Assembly: GCF_000247815.1 (NCBI RefSeq) | Contig: NC_021700.1 | Coordinates: forward strand, 17,741,426 to 17,805,425 | DNA length: 64,000 bases | Direction of reading: 5' to 3' | From: Ficedula albicollis | Lineage: Eukaryota > Chordata > Aves > Passeriformes > Muscicapidae | Shown: positions 1-12,710 of the stretch, piece by piece | Layout: every line of letters begins with the position of its first letter | Position numbering within the stretch: the stretch's first letter is position 1 | Notes under the pieces: generated by a model | What the model saw: the letters and a program-made list of their open reading frames with translations, nothing else | Told to the model about the DNA's origin: nothing | The model's database searches: none | Position numbers and translations under genes: made by a program

Positions 1-2080
1 TTTTCCTATAAATATCTATGTAGCAGAACAAGTGGAATGGAGATACTTCTATGAGCATTTTCTAAGGACCTCATTGTAAATGTAGAGCTGAGACAGAATA
101 TGTACAGCAGCCACTTAAAATTGAGGGAGAGGTTTCTACAGGGTCTTCTGCTGAATCAGTGGATTTTTGGCAGGAATGAGTTTAGACCTGTAATTACTAA
201 AGCAAATTAAATATAGCAGGCAGTGGTTTTAGTACAAAATAGCTGCCAGTAGTATTTTTCATGATGCCAGAAAGGCTATGAAGTATCTTAGGTTTGCTTT
301 TTTTCTGGTAGAAGTGTGCTCAAGAGAGGTGGGACAATAATGTTCTTACTTAGACTGTAAAGAGGCTAGAAAGCTTAGCATGCTTAAAATTGCTCAGCAA
401 ACACTGGCAAAGTCTAGCTTGGAGTAAGGCCATTTCTGTTGCAATCTGCTGCAACATTTTACTTTGAGCAGGGATGACAGTATTTCAGAGAGTTGTCATC
501 AGAGTTGGAGCAAATACCACTCCACCAGCGACTGCGTAGCAGAAAGTGTACGTGCACAACGCCAAACCAAGTAAAGGCAGAGTGGCAAGAGGAGTAGTAG
601 CTGTAGGTAGGGATAGGTATAGCTGTTGTTTCATGAGGCATTGCATTCCTCAAGAGTCGGTTCTTTTCCTTGTACAAAAGATACAGCTAATTTGGTGTTC
701 CTGTCTGCCCTTCTCTCTTTTGGATGCTAAGCATCCCATAAACACAACAGCCAGTCCACACATCTGTGTGTATGAATATCTGTAAACAGCACCCTCATAC
801 ACATTTACACCTGTATATAGGGGACAGCCTAATATATATGTACCATTGATGTCTGTTGTGATACATAATGTGCTTATTTGAAAAGGTACTGATTGTGCAG
901 TTGACTGAAAACTATTGTGAAGTCTTCTGCTTCTTTTTGGTTAATGCTATTCATAAACAGTCTTTGGAATTAGAACTCAGTATTTTATTGAGACCAATTG
1001 AAAACACAGATTTTCTTTAGATCCATGTTTTTGCTCATCCCATTAAATACTGGTCACCTGGACATTTTAATCAGGATTAAGCTCTCTAAGGAGATTAGTT
1101 AGACAACACTTCTTGTTAATTAGGGTGGGTGCCTACCCACTCTACCCTAGATTTTTTCTGAAGTGCATGTTGGTGCATGAAGCAGAATGCTTTGGAGGAC
1201 AAGGGACAGTGTGAGACCAAGATCAGAGGTAGGATGTTGTGGAGTATATGACAGTGCAAACAAGAGTGTTAGCACAGACATGCTTTTAAAACAGTCAATG
1301 AAAAAGGCATTATTAGGAAAACTCCACAAAAGACACACTTTTGTGGAAGTAACTGTTGTCTGTTCAACTGCATTCAAGTGTACCTATTATATTTGAATAG
1401 AAGAGTGTGCAGACTGCAGTTTAAACCAGAGCAAATCAGAAAATTGCAATGAGAAAGCTCATTTCATAAAAACTATTAGAAAAGAGCTAAGTTATTTCTT
1501 GCTCTGAATAGTTCTGAGGTGGAGATGTTTGTATTGATGATGAGCACTTTTATTGTTTGAGAGAGTTTCGCTTGTATGCACTTGAGATCCACTTATATTT
1601 TCTGTCTACTTAAGTCCAGTATTCTTTGCACTTCCAAGGAAAACAGAACACAAAGAAATCCTGATTCTTTTCTTAGAGTGAAGAACAACAATTCAAAACT
1701 GTGGGATGAAACACAGCATAGTAAAATGTAGGCTGAGCTTCTGGATAGATGCCATGATAGTAAGATAAATTAGATGGTAAAAGAGTCTGATGAAAACCGG
1801 AGAGTCATTTAAACTAGAAAGAACAAAGCTGCCTGACATATATTGTAGAGAACGACCCTGTGCTCGGGGGGAGAGAAGATATCATAGGTCTTTTCCATAA
1901 TTTATTTTCTAATGCCCATAATCTGTGATAAAGCATAGTTTTCTGAAGAGACGCCAATAGTTTTAAGCCTAGCACTGACATTTGGATCTAGTTTAAAGAA
2001 GTATATATCAAAAGCAAACTTTCCAAAACTCTAAGATGTAATGCAAAAAGAGATGAGATATTACTGTGTTTAATCAACAG
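1..2080. other. unique AT-rich non-coding sequence
   Basis: No gene, repeat family or RNA is recognised here. The short open frames (at most about 79 codons) overlap on both strands and have no recognisable protein similarity. The sequence is ordinary AT-leaning vertebrate intergenic or intronic DNA. Confidence 0.6.
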
Positions 2081-2134
2081 TCTGCTTAAAAAAGCAGTGT
2101 CTGCCTAAAAAAGCAGTGTCTGCCTAGGAAGGCA
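2081..2134. repeat. 19-bp tandem repeat of small hairpins, about 2.8 copies
   Basis: Three successive units start at 2081, 2100 and 2119. The first two read TCTGCYTAAAAAAGCAGTG and the third is degenerate (TCTGCCTAGGAAGGCA). The first unit contains a perfect short inverted repeat, CTGCTT / AAGCAG, around an AAAA loop. It is probably a replication-slippage product, and no function is implied. Confidence 0.8.
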
Positions 2135-2937
2135 CATCTGTATAGAAGATTGTCTTGCAGTGCTCCATCTGCAGTTGACTCCTACGTATTACAATAAGAA
2201 AAATCATAATGGTTAGAAATAATAGGATACTGGCTTTATGATACCAATAACTGAATTCAAAACCTCTCAAGAAACCTACATGTAGATTTTACAAAGCATG
2301 GTGTGGTTTTGGAATATACAGGAAAAAAAATTATAGCGTGGGGTTTTTTTCCCTTCCAAATTACAAGACCGCACACACATTTTTTTCCTAGCATCATAAG
2401 AATCAGCACCAAGATCTTTAAGTGGAAGATACCACCTCTGACTACTGCATGGTCATACTAGTGATCTGCTGGCCTTGAATATGCAACATATATGAAAATA
2501 TATAAGAGCCTTATAGCTTTTGTGCTCATAATATTACTGCAGTATTTTCCTCTAGGCACTACAAACATGGCAATAATAAACACAAAAGATATACGTATAT
2601 ATACATATTGCATGTAACTGCATTGATTTCCTTACATGCTTTACATTGATTGCTTTTTAAAATAAAAATCTGTGTGTATGAGGAGAATATAATTTATAAA
2701 AAGATTATTTGTCATACCTAAAACCAATTGATTCTGTAAAGTTTATTTGAAGAATGAAAAGAAGAAATTATAATTAAACATAACCTCAGCAGCTAAAAGA
2801 AATTTAAAATTCCAGGTATTTATAGTAGAACAAGATGACACAGTGATAAAGTGGAGACCTGCAGAGCATTCAGCCCATGTTCAGCCAGCTGAGTAAGCCC
2901 AAAGTCCACCCAAGTCCTTGCCAATGCTTCTTGTAAT
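2135..2937. other. AT-rich non-coding sequence
   Basis: Contains alternating TA-rich stretches (around 2483-2505 and 2588-2612) and no recognisable gene or repeat family. Confidence 0.55.
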
Positions 2938-3093
2938 ACAGCAGGTTGCAAGGAAGGTGGTGGACTCACCAACCCTGGAAGTGTTCAAAAGGTGTGTGGA
3001 TGTGACACCTGGGGACGTGGTGGTGCTGGATTAGTGGTTGGACTTGGTAATCTTTGAGGACATTTCCAACTTTAATCATTCTGTGATCTGTTT
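2938..3093 (+). mobile_element. CR1 LINE fragment, 3' end, plus orientation
   Basis: The block reads like the last about 150 bases of an avian CR1 element: 'GTGGTGGACTCACCAACCCT', then 'GGAAGTGTTCAA', 'GGATGTGACAC', 'GGTTGGACTTGGTAATCTTT', ending in 'ATTCTGTGATCTG', a decayed form of the CR1 terminal 'ATTCTATGATTCTATGA' repeat. CR1 copies are usually 5' truncated and lack a poly-A tail, as here. It is a dead fragment with no coding capacity. Assignment is from memory of the family consensus; the subfamily is not determined. Confidence 0.85.
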
Positions 3094-3621
3094 GTTGGCT
3101 TCAGCTCTTCAGAATGATCTATCTGATATGAAATAGAAGTCTGGGAAACTTAAATGTAATCCTGGTCAATTGAATTTCAAGATTTCTCTCCTCCTACTGA
3201 TGCCATTATAAGCTGCACATCTATTTAAAAGACAGTTATAGAATATGCTTTTTAAAATCTCATTTATGGCCCACTGTTCAGTTTTTGTTTGTTTTCATTT
3301 TGTTTTTGTTTGTTTGTTTTTTACTCTGAAATATGAGGTCTGGCTCTTCGAAGAGACAGTATGAATGACAAGCAGTGTTTCCAGGCATGGCATCCCCACT
3401 GGGTGATGGCACACACTATCAGTTCTGGATAAATCCTTTGCTGTCTGATGGCATAAATCACAAGCTGCTTTCTGAATCAGGCTAGCCATCTTCATCTGGG
3501 TACTTAATTTGGAGTCATAACATTTATTTTTCAACTTTGTGAACTACAAGTGCAAAGTAGCTGGCTAGCATTTCTCTGTCTCTAGAGCACCTAATAAAAT
3601 CTTGCCTAATAAGAACTATAC
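3094..3621. other. non-coding sequence with T/G-rich tract
   Basis: Includes a T/G low-complexity tract at about 3285-3320 (TTTG-type repeats). No gene recognised. Confidence 0.5.
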
Positions 3622-3743
3622 AAATAAGTTACAAAAAAAACTTGAGCAGAAAGAGTGAGCGTCATCATCTTCCAGTTATCTAAAATAAGTTACAAAAAAA
3701 ACTTGAGCAGAAAGAGTAAGTGTCATCATCTTCCAGTTATCTA
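3622..3743. repeat. 61-bp tandem duplication
   Basis: Two adjacent copies (3622-3682 and 3683-3743) each begin AAATAAGTTACAAAAAAAAC and end in CCAGTTATCTAA. They differ at only about two positions (GTGAGCG versus GTAAGTG). The high identity points to a recent event. Confidence 0.9.
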
Positions 3744-6700
3744 AAGTCTGATTTTGTAGATCTTCACCATATTTTAGTTTGAGAATGTGAGATACCTTAT
3801 ATGTTATAAATTATAATTTAAAAATTACATGCTGATTTGTTGTTAATTTCCCAATAAAAGAGTAGATCCAGAGTTAAATGCATTCTTATATTAAAGGACT
3901 TTACTGGTGTTTTCCTAGTTGATCTGTCACAGCATAGCCAGACACAAAATGTGTGCATTTTATTGATCATTACTGCAGAAACATTTAGCAGTGGCCATGT
4001 TCTAGAGTGGAGAATCCATAAGTTGCCCCAGGAGTTGCAGCTGATAGAGAATAGAGACTAGTGAATAGTTCCAGACTTGGGGACATTTGACAAACAAAAC
4101 AGCAGATGTGAAACCTGGACTGAGTTACACGGGTTCACCTTTCAAATATTGATGATCCCCTACTGGGGCTCGTGAGCCAAGCTTTGAGAGGTGCTTGAGT
4201 TTCAGTATGTGCTGGTGGCCTCAGGTCTTTTCAGTTTTTGTCTGAGGAGGGTGAAAAATATTTCAGCTTAATTTAATCTTGATAGGGAGGGTCTATACCT
4301 TTCCTGTATTTGCTAATGTGGTTTGTGCTACATTTCTGGAATCTGGCTCACACAGTCAAAGTCAAGGGCGATTTCAAGATGTCACGATACATCAGTGAAA
4401 GTAATTAGAGAAAGAATGTGAGCTGGCACTTGTTACTGACTAGTAATGAACAGCATAGGTCAATCTTGCTGGCTCCTGTAAACATCTTCAGGCTTGAGCC
4501 AGAGTTTCTGCTTTCCTTTCTTTCTGCCTGCTTGACCTTGAGTAACTGTGGCATCCCACCCTTCTGAGCGGTTGTGGAGGAGACTATTTTAGCTGGTATT
4601 AGACAGCCCCAGATGGTACTCTAATGCTCAACACCTGCTATGACTCCTTCACTTCTTGTTATCTCTGGCACAGCTTTTACACATGCCCTTTTGTAGTTTT
4701 CTCAGTGGAACATGGAGAGGCAAGCGAAGGAATGAGGGAGAGAAGGGAGGAGGGAGGAGCTGTCCAGTACAAGGTGATGGAAGGAGGTGATGTTTGCTTG
4801 GTGCTTCACTCACACACCAGTTTCAGCACAGTGAGCCATGGGCAGTACTAACCCTGCGTTCTGAGTCGTCTCTCTTGTGTGCTCATCTAGGAGAGTCGGA
4901 ACACCGACAATTCAAGAAAATACATTATCCGGCTGCTGTGGCTCTTCAAACTGAAAGACTTCTCATGGAGGATTTCCCTTCTCCCTCCATGACTGCAGAG
5001 CCACCATTCCTGAAAGACTGCCAAAACTGTATTATGAAACAACACCTTACTTATGTTAATAAAAAAACCTTATCTGTACAGCCCTCTCTTAAAACATATG
5101 AAACCTACTTGAAGGCTCTTCCTGGATGAGTAAATATTTTCCAATAGCTGCTGAGGACATGCCTGATATTACTGTGTCTCACAGAGGGAAACTGGAGTCA
5201 TAGATCATCTTCTTTCTGAGGCAGTCACAGAAGGGAAAATCAGCTTAGTGTACTGGACTTGTAATTAAAATGTTCTATTGAATCATGCTTTCACAATACT
5301 AGCTCCTGTAGGGCAAATATAGATCCATGTCTGGAACTAATAAATGGCAAAATATCAGTCTGGTCCTCCTGATCGACCTGGTTAATCACCAGATTGATTT
5401 TATTTCAAGAGGATATACATTTATCATTCCTCCTGATCAAACAGTGGCAGCAGAGCAGGGCAGATGCTCGGATGGTGAAAGCCAGTAGCATCACTGGCAC
5501 CACTTTACCCAAAAATAAAAGTTGGGCTAACCCTAGGCACCCTATGTTTGGCACACAGAAGTTTGTGAGTGAAATATATCCTTGATCTCTGGACCTAAAG
5601 CAGAATGGAAAGGACCATGCTCTCTGCAGGCAGTCCTGATTGCTTCCTGTGCCTACCAGCAAAAGGGGAGCAATCCTGGAAAAAAATCCACATTACTAAA
5701 TAGAATGAGAAAAAAAAAATAGTGGGCAAGGGATCAGGAGAGTGTGACATCTCATTGGAGGGCATCTGCGAAATTTTTAGTACATGTTGTCTGATTCCTT
5801 GCTAGCTGGTCCAAGTATTGGTTTGCTGGAGGCAGCTCAAACAAGTTTTAATCAATAAGTTAAGAAAAGTGTTTAGAAGAAATTTGGCATGTAAACCTCA
5901 GTTTCATCAGAAAGCAGTCATTGTCTGGTTTCAATATTCCCAGTATATGAGACAGTGTGTGAAATGGTAGCATATATTACATAGCCAGGGTAAAACTTTA
6001 GTATCAAGAAACATTACAATAACAAGTTGTAAGGTCTGCTCAGGGTAAGCCTCTTTAGTCCATGAAGTTTGTTATTTTTGATCATTTTACAAATCCATTC
6101 TGGGAAAAATATTTTCCCTCCATACATTACAGCTCTAGATAAAATATTCTATGCAGACCAGACTGTTAAACAATATTCAGTATATCCGTATATGGAACAG
6201 AATAATCATTAAAAGATTGTCAGATTGTATTCTTTCAAATTTCCTATCATATTTACCTCAAAAATGACTGTAACGTGGTTTTAAGTCAGAGATGTTGGAT
6301 TTAATGAAGGTAACTGGTTGGTGAGTACTTATGGTTCTTAACACTGTGCAGACAAACAAGCAAACATAGAGCTCAGCTAATTTACGGTGTCTCTCAAATT
6401 TTTGTCAGGGAAAATAACTGGCTCCTATAGTTTATTATGATGTAAGAAAGCATCCAGCTACTGCTGCAATAGAAGATGCTTACTTTCCTGTAAAAGATAG
6501 CTGGACAAGTTTGGTAGTTTTTTGTTACCTTTGCTGAGTTTCCCTCATGTAAACAGGCATTGGTTTTGGACCAATGCCTTTAGGAGGAAGAGATTGCATT
6601 GCATAGTTTGTAATCCTCTTTCTTTCAGAATAAGTTTGTACTTGTACATTGTACTTAGAATTCCACAGATGTCATCTGTCTGACTAAACTATGCTGTGGA

Positions 6701-8343
6701 TATTTCTTTGCATTGAAGATACCAGGTTCTGAGCTAGTCACTCTGGAGTCCCTGAGAGCCAAGACAAAAACAGATGATGCTAGCACACAGCTAACCTGAT
6801 CCTGAACCAAACGTGAAAAGCATGTCAGATGAATGGCATTGTTAACATGCAGGACACATGAGAAATACACAAAATAGAATTACACTTGGAGAAACAGGAA
6901 AGAGTTCATGTGCTTCTTTTGCAGGATTTCAAAGCAAAATGAAACCAGGCCGTTCTGAATTGTCAACAGAACACTCAAAAAGTACTCGTGGTCTTCCAGG
7001 GTTCCTGGGTCACAGATCTGGTGTCTTCACACACTCTTGCACTATGACATGGTTCCTACAAACTTCTGTGGAAATTCCCATTGTTAAGAATTGACATTGC
7101 TGTGATGTCAGATTTTTTAATGATTTCAAAGCTGCATTACAGCAACATTACCCAAAGCCACTGAAACAAGAAAATATCCTGCATTTATGCAGACTTTATC
7201 TTAGATATGTTTCATTCTTGTGCTATTCCAGTTTCCGTGGCAAAGAAAAAATCCATGATGGTGGAAAATATGGATTTGCCTTTTAATAGGTTGAATCAGT
7301 TGAGCAAGAGTAAGATCAATAGAGAAAGTAACACATTTAAAGGCATGTTCTCTGTAATCACTGAAGTCACATGTGAAATACAAGCAGTCTTTGTGAATTT
7401 CTGAACAGCTTGATAAAATTTGCCTTACATTTAGCTTGCAATCCAAGCCAAGATAACCCTATCTCTCTGGAGGTATTTCTTTTCACACTGCTATATATAC
7501 TTCACCTTTTTGCTTTGTCATGAGTCCACTAAATTCAAGTATCTCAATATCTGAAGACAATGTCCACAATGTTGTCATGAAAAAGCTAACCTTGGCTTAT
7601 GCCAGTAGATATCTGGAAAATTATTTTAAAATTTGTTCATTTGCTTAATTTTATCACATTTTTGCACATTTTTTAGCATTTACAACAAGTATTGTGTTTT
7701 TAATTACAGTTTTTTTACTTTTTACCCAATAATGACTTCAGATACCTCAATTCTCTTTAAGTACACTTTTTTTTTCAGCTGAGGACATACCAAAATGAGA
7801 TTTCTTACTTCTGCATTACTGATAGGTCTGTTAGTAAGCTCTTTGTGATATACCCTTACCAAAAAAATATTTCTTAATTCTTCTGTGCATTATGCTAGCA
7901 GCCTATTTTATCAAAACTTTTATTGGGCTGGATTTTGCTAGATGCCACTGACAACTTCAGCATATCCATATAATGTTTGTATTGCTGTTTTCCCTATAAG
8001 TTCTGTATATCTTTATTTTTGCTTTCTGTCCTTCTCTGGTTTTATGGGGACAGGTGATGGAACAAGCAATATCTGTAAGTTCACTCAATAAGTAGTTTGG
8101 TGCTCACTGGATTGATAAGTTAACTGTCTTTCAGTATGTTTGGAGCACTTGGAAAAAAGAAGCATACCAGCTTGATCTAAAGCTATTTCACCTGTGGTTT
8201 GAGTTTTCGGAAAGTAAAGATGTAGAAACTTGTAAAAACAAAACTGCAGTCATCAGCTCTGAAGGGTCAATAAGGCTAAGTTGAAATGATGCCTTTAGCT
8301 CATTAGATATCCTGGGTCTGAAGGTGACTTCTGGTCTTGGGTG
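3744..8343. other. unique non-coding sequence
   Basis: About 4.6 kb without a recognisable gene, RNA or repeat family. The longest open frame (about 4794-5129, plus strand, 111 codons) has no recognisable domain. It is compatible with chance. Confidence 0.5.
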
Positions 8344-8409
8344 GTTTTTTTTGTTTGTTTTGTTTTGTTTTTATTTTTTGTTTTTTTGTTTTTGGTTTGT
8401 TTTTTTTTG
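8344..8409. repeat. T/G-rich low-complexity tract
   Basis: A run of about 66 bases made of T blocks separated by single G or A. The complementary strand is A-rich and could be an old poly-A-like tract, but no attached retroelement is recognised. Confidence 0.8.
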
Positions 8410-10570
8410 CCAAGGTATTCCATAAGTTGGAATGCCTCGTGATTATGTCCCTTGAAATCTGCTTTTACATAGTTTTAAAGTCTCTACCGTGTCTTGCTGT
8501 TACAACTGAGATATGAAGCATGCTGCTTGCAGAATGTTGAAAAGCACACTGCTCTAGATGCCATGTTTAATTTCGCCATTGGCCGTGGTGACTGACACAC
8601 CAGCTGGTGTGTACATGCCTCGGTCTAACACAGCACCAAAACACCAAACATTTTCATTCTCCTTTGATATAAGAAGCCTTCTTGCTGGTTTGGTTTCTTA
8701 AAATTTATTTATGAAGGCTTCTATTGCAATGTTGGTAACAAAGCATTGGAATCGCATGTGTGTGATTCTTCAACTTTTAAACAATATGTTTATTGTATTT
8801 TGCTGACATATCTTTCCCTAATCCTCTTTTGATTATCATGAGTTGCTGCTCATTTACTGTTCTCAAAGAATTCCATGAATGCCATCATGAAAGAGAATAT
8901 TTGGTTTATCTAATCATGGTTGGGCAAATCCTGAAACGCCTCCCACATCTGTAAAACTATTTTTTAGTCTTCACCTCAAGATATTCTCCTCAACCACAGT
9001 AAGTTCTGAGTTCACTGATTAAGGCATTACAGCTTGCACTTGTGCATTCATAAATACAGGCTAGTGGTATGTGTGCTCCAGTAAGTAACCTACAGTACTC
9101 AAGTGGTTTGCCCACTTGCTTTTAATTAATAGGCTGAAGTTCCTGGAAATATAATGAAATAACTGAGAAGATTAAAAAAAAAAAACTAAAAAAACTTATA
9201 AACAGAGAAGAAGAGTAAATCTTTCAAAATCTTTCAAAAGGAAAGAATGTATAGCAAATACATCAATTGATCACAAATAGCTGTCTCTCTCAAGTGCTTC
9301 CAGCACAATGAATGCCTTCTTGTAGATCACAAAATATCAATGCCACAATGAATTATGACATAGTCTCTATTCACTTTTCACTGAACTTGGCTGGCACTCA
9401 GGTGCTTCATTCCATCTCAGGATCTATCGTCTTCAGATTAAAGAGCTGTTATAACTCCCTGTTTGTTTAGAAACAAATTAATGATATCCTGCCTGGTTTT
9501 TCAGACACAGACTTTATTCTGTCTAGTAAGAGTTATTAAGAGAGCTGGCCTTGATGTCTTAGCTGAAAGATCAAAAACATTCAATCAGCCAACTTTGACA
9601 TAAAACAGAGGGCAGCTAAGGTTCCATTTGATATAGGTTCACTATCTTAATAGTTCTACTGATAAAGACACAACATGTCAGAGACAAGGAAAACAAAATA
9701 TCTGTGACTTTTGCACTGACTGAACTATATTCTCTATTTGACATAGCTGGAAACAGCATGGTAAACAGACAAAAAGACAAAAAAATTGTAGTTCCCAACT
9801 TGCCACTTGCCTCATTTTCAGTTTTTACAAACAAAAATAGATTAAATGTGAAGAAAATACCGGATATACTGGTGTATAATTTCTTTTTCTGTCACTGTCA
9901 CATTGCATCATCATTGTCATTGTGACTATCATTGTAACCATTCCCTGTCTGTGCCTGATATCCTTTGTTATCCATGAATAATTTCCCCAATGCTTGCCTG
10001 GAGTTGGTGTGGTGATCTAGCAGGTCTGCTTTGGCGGTGCTCTTGTCAGTCTGTGGTTATGTTTGTGAATAAGGCAGAGCTCAGTAATGCTCTAAGCCAG
10101 GTCCCCAGCTTGCCATGTTTGTGCCACACCGCTTTTCTCCCCCACGTCCTTGTGCCCCACGCAGTTCTTGTCCTTAGGACCATTATTCTGTGCTTTCTTC
10201 ACTTTCATTTCTTGGCATTTGAAATAAAGTGACCACTGTTTTGCCAAGTACCAGCAGCATCACTGGTATGAAACTGAGGTGCAGCTGTGAAGGTAAGAAG
10301 GGTATAGGACTGGGTAATGTAGAGTGGAGAAAGCCAGATTTGTACAGTGTTGATCATGCTACTTACATACTACAGTACAGTGCTGTGGATGTTGACTTAT
10401 TCTATGCTCTTTTTTTCTAGAGGCTTTGTGAGTACAAGCATTGTGCTGGCCCTAAATAATAATAGTTTAGCTCTTCATTGCCTCACAAATATTGATTTAA
10501 TTCAGAAAGAGAACCTCAATATACTACTTTTCCTTCTGTCTTGGCAGGTTTAGCCCCAGAACAGAGCTTT
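8410..10570. other. unique non-coding sequence
   Basis: No gene or repeat family recognised. Contains a short A-rich patch around 9173-9197. Open frames are under 85 codons and not convincing. Confidence 0.5.
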
Positions 10571-10859
10571 AAGGCGTAAGGAGTGCATGATTATTAATTG
10601 GTTCTTTTTCATAGAAATACAGAATATGCTGAGTTGGGAGGGATCTATAACAATCACTGAGTCCAGCTCCTGGCCTTGCACAGCACCAACTCCAAGCATC
10701 ATGCCCTGTGCTTTTTAAGGCGTAAGGAGTGCATGATTATTAATTGGTTCTTTTTCATAGAAATACAGAATATGCTGAGTTGGGAGGGACCTATAACAAT
10801 CACTGAGTCCAGCTCCTGGCCTTGCACAGCACCAACTCCAAGCATCATGCCCTGTGCTT
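10571..10859. repeat. 146-bp tandem duplication overlapping a CR1 element
   Basis: Copy 1 runs 10571-10716 and copy 2 runs 10717-10859. Both start AAGGCGTAAGGAGTGCATGA and run into the same CR1 sequence ending at CATGCCCTGTGCTT. I see one substitution (GGGATCTATAAC versus GGGACCTATAAC). The duplicated unit joins about 40 bases of flank to about 105 bases of CR1, so the duplication is younger than the CR1 insertion. Confidence 0.92.
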
Positions 10860-11150
10860 GAGACCATTGTCTAAACCCTTCTTGAACCCCATCAGGCTTG
10901 GTGCTGTGACCATTCCCTGGGGTGGCTGCTCCAGTGCCCAACTGGAACCCTTTGGGTGAAGAACATTTTCCTTATATCCAACCTAAACCTCCTCAGACAA
11001 CCTGAGGACATTCCCTCAGGTACTGTCACTGGTCACCACAGAGCAGAGATCAGTGCCTGCCCCTCCCCTTCCCCTCCCAAGGAAAGTGTAATTGCAATGA
11101 AGACTCGGCTTAGTCTCCTCCAGGCTGAGCAGACAATATTTCTGGTCTGT
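10611..11150 (-). mobile_element. CR1 LINE fragment, 3' part, minus orientation, internally duplicated
   Basis: On the plus strand the text reads as the reverse complement of a CR1 3' end: 'CATAGAAATACAGAATATGC', 'GAGTTGGGAGGGACCTATAA', 'AACCCTTCTTGAACCCCATC', 'GGGTGAAGAACATTTTCCTT', 'ATATCCAACCTAAACCTCC', then 'CTCCTCCAGGCTGAGCAGAC'. The first about 105 bases are repeated by the 146-bp tandem duplication. From 10757 the element is continuous for about 390 bases. It has no open reading frame and is a dead 5'-truncated copy. The 5' limit at about 11150 is approximate. Confidence 0.88.
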
Positions 11151-12148
11151 GCAACCAGTTCTGAGAGTTGCAAATTCTGACTGCCATGAGCTAGTTCCAT
11201 TCTCTGCCTGAGAGCATCTCTGCTCCAGGACTACTGAACTTCTGTGAGATCTGTGACAGATCACCCCACAGCTGCCTCTCTGACCTGGTAGCTCATGTCA
11301 ACAAATAGATGTTTAAGAAAACTATCTGTAACACATTCCTCAATCTATTGTACAGCTAGCATCAGTGCTGTAAATCATCTGCATGCAAAGTGAAGACAGT
11401 CAGACTTTAATGATCACATCTTCAAGATTCTTTCAACTGACCTCTAAATGAAAAATGCTGAAGTATTTAGTGCCTGTGGTTGTGGCTTTCCCTTCTTACA
11501 CACTGAACTATTTGTGCTTACAAGACAGGATATCATTGCTATCATATGGCATCAAAATATATGCACTTATAATCAGAGGAGAATCTTTTTTCCTGTCTGA
11601 AACAATAATAATAGAGCAGAATTTAAACTTTAGTTTTGAATTATTTAAAATTCTTTTACTGTCAGTTCTGGGCTAAGTGTATGTAGGTCAAGAAATATAT
11701 CCTGATATCACATGTATGAACTCCATATTCAAAATATTTCACTGTACTAAGGGGCCTGCACAGGTGTTTTTTTGAGCTGTCCAAAGAGTGAAGTCATAAA
11801 AATAATCAAACCTTTTTGTGAGATATCAAAAATATAAATTTATTTTCCCAAGCAAGAAGAAAATATATAAAAACTTTATATATGAGGAATTTTAAAAATC
11901 TGTTTGAAATAGGTCATCAACCAAGCCGAAGTGGTGCCAATGAAAGAGATTTGGCAGATGGTTAGAGATGACAAGTGAAGAGAGACCAAGGGAAAAGAAA
12001 TTGATTGGTTTTCAGTGAAATGTAACTGACAAGTGTCCACGACATCTCTGTTGAATACCCTTCAACTGAGGTTTGTCTTGATTAAGAGACAAAGCCTCAC
12101 ACACACATCTGCTTATTCTGTAGAAATAGGCCTGCCAGCAAGAAGTGC
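11151..12148. other. unique non-coding sequence
   Basis: No gene or repeat family recognised; AT-rich with short TATA-like stretches around 11860-11885. Confidence 0.5.
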
Positions 12149-12576
12149 ACAAGGAATAAATGCATCTCTCTCTCTCTTTATACAACCTACATTTACATAC
12201 ATGTGCACACTCGTATGTGGAATTAAGTACCATTTTACACTGGAAAGCCAGGAACTACAAGTAACTCAATGGCAATCCACTTGATCCTTTTTTCCAGTTT
12301 TTCCCATTTCTCCCCACTTCCCACATAACAAGTAACTCAATGGCAATCCACTTGATCCCTTTTTCCAGTTTTTCCAATTTTTCCCCACTTCCCACAAACA
12401 AGGAATAAATGCATCTCTCTCTCTCTTTATACAACCTACATTTACATACATGTGCACACTCGTATGTGGAATTAAGTACCATTTTACACTGGAAAGCCAG
12501 GAACTACAAGTAACTCAATGGCAATCCACTTGATCCTTTTTTCCAGTTTTTCCCATTTCTCCCCACTTCCCACATA
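12149..12576. repeat. nested tandem duplication (249-bp and 71-bp periods)
   Basis: Order is A-B-B'-A'-B''. Block A (about 108 bases, starting ACAAGGAATAAATGCATCTC) lies at 12149-12256 and again at 12398-12505. Block B (about 71 bases, starting ACAAGTAACTCAATGGCAAT) lies at 12257, 12328 and 12506. The middle B' differs at a few sites (for example TTTTTCCAATTTTTCC). A also contains a short CT microsatellite. The pattern fits duplication of B followed by a larger duplication of A-B. The repeated frames on the minus strand only reflect the repeat. Confidence 0.9.
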
Positions 12577-12710
12577 GTCATAAGATTGATGTTTAACTTT
12601 TCTACGATTTGTGCAATTGTGAAAAATCGTTAAGAATGTATGAAGGACGTATGTTGGCCTAAAGTGGTAAGAATTCCATTATGAACAAATATGCAAAATA
12701 TAAACATTGA

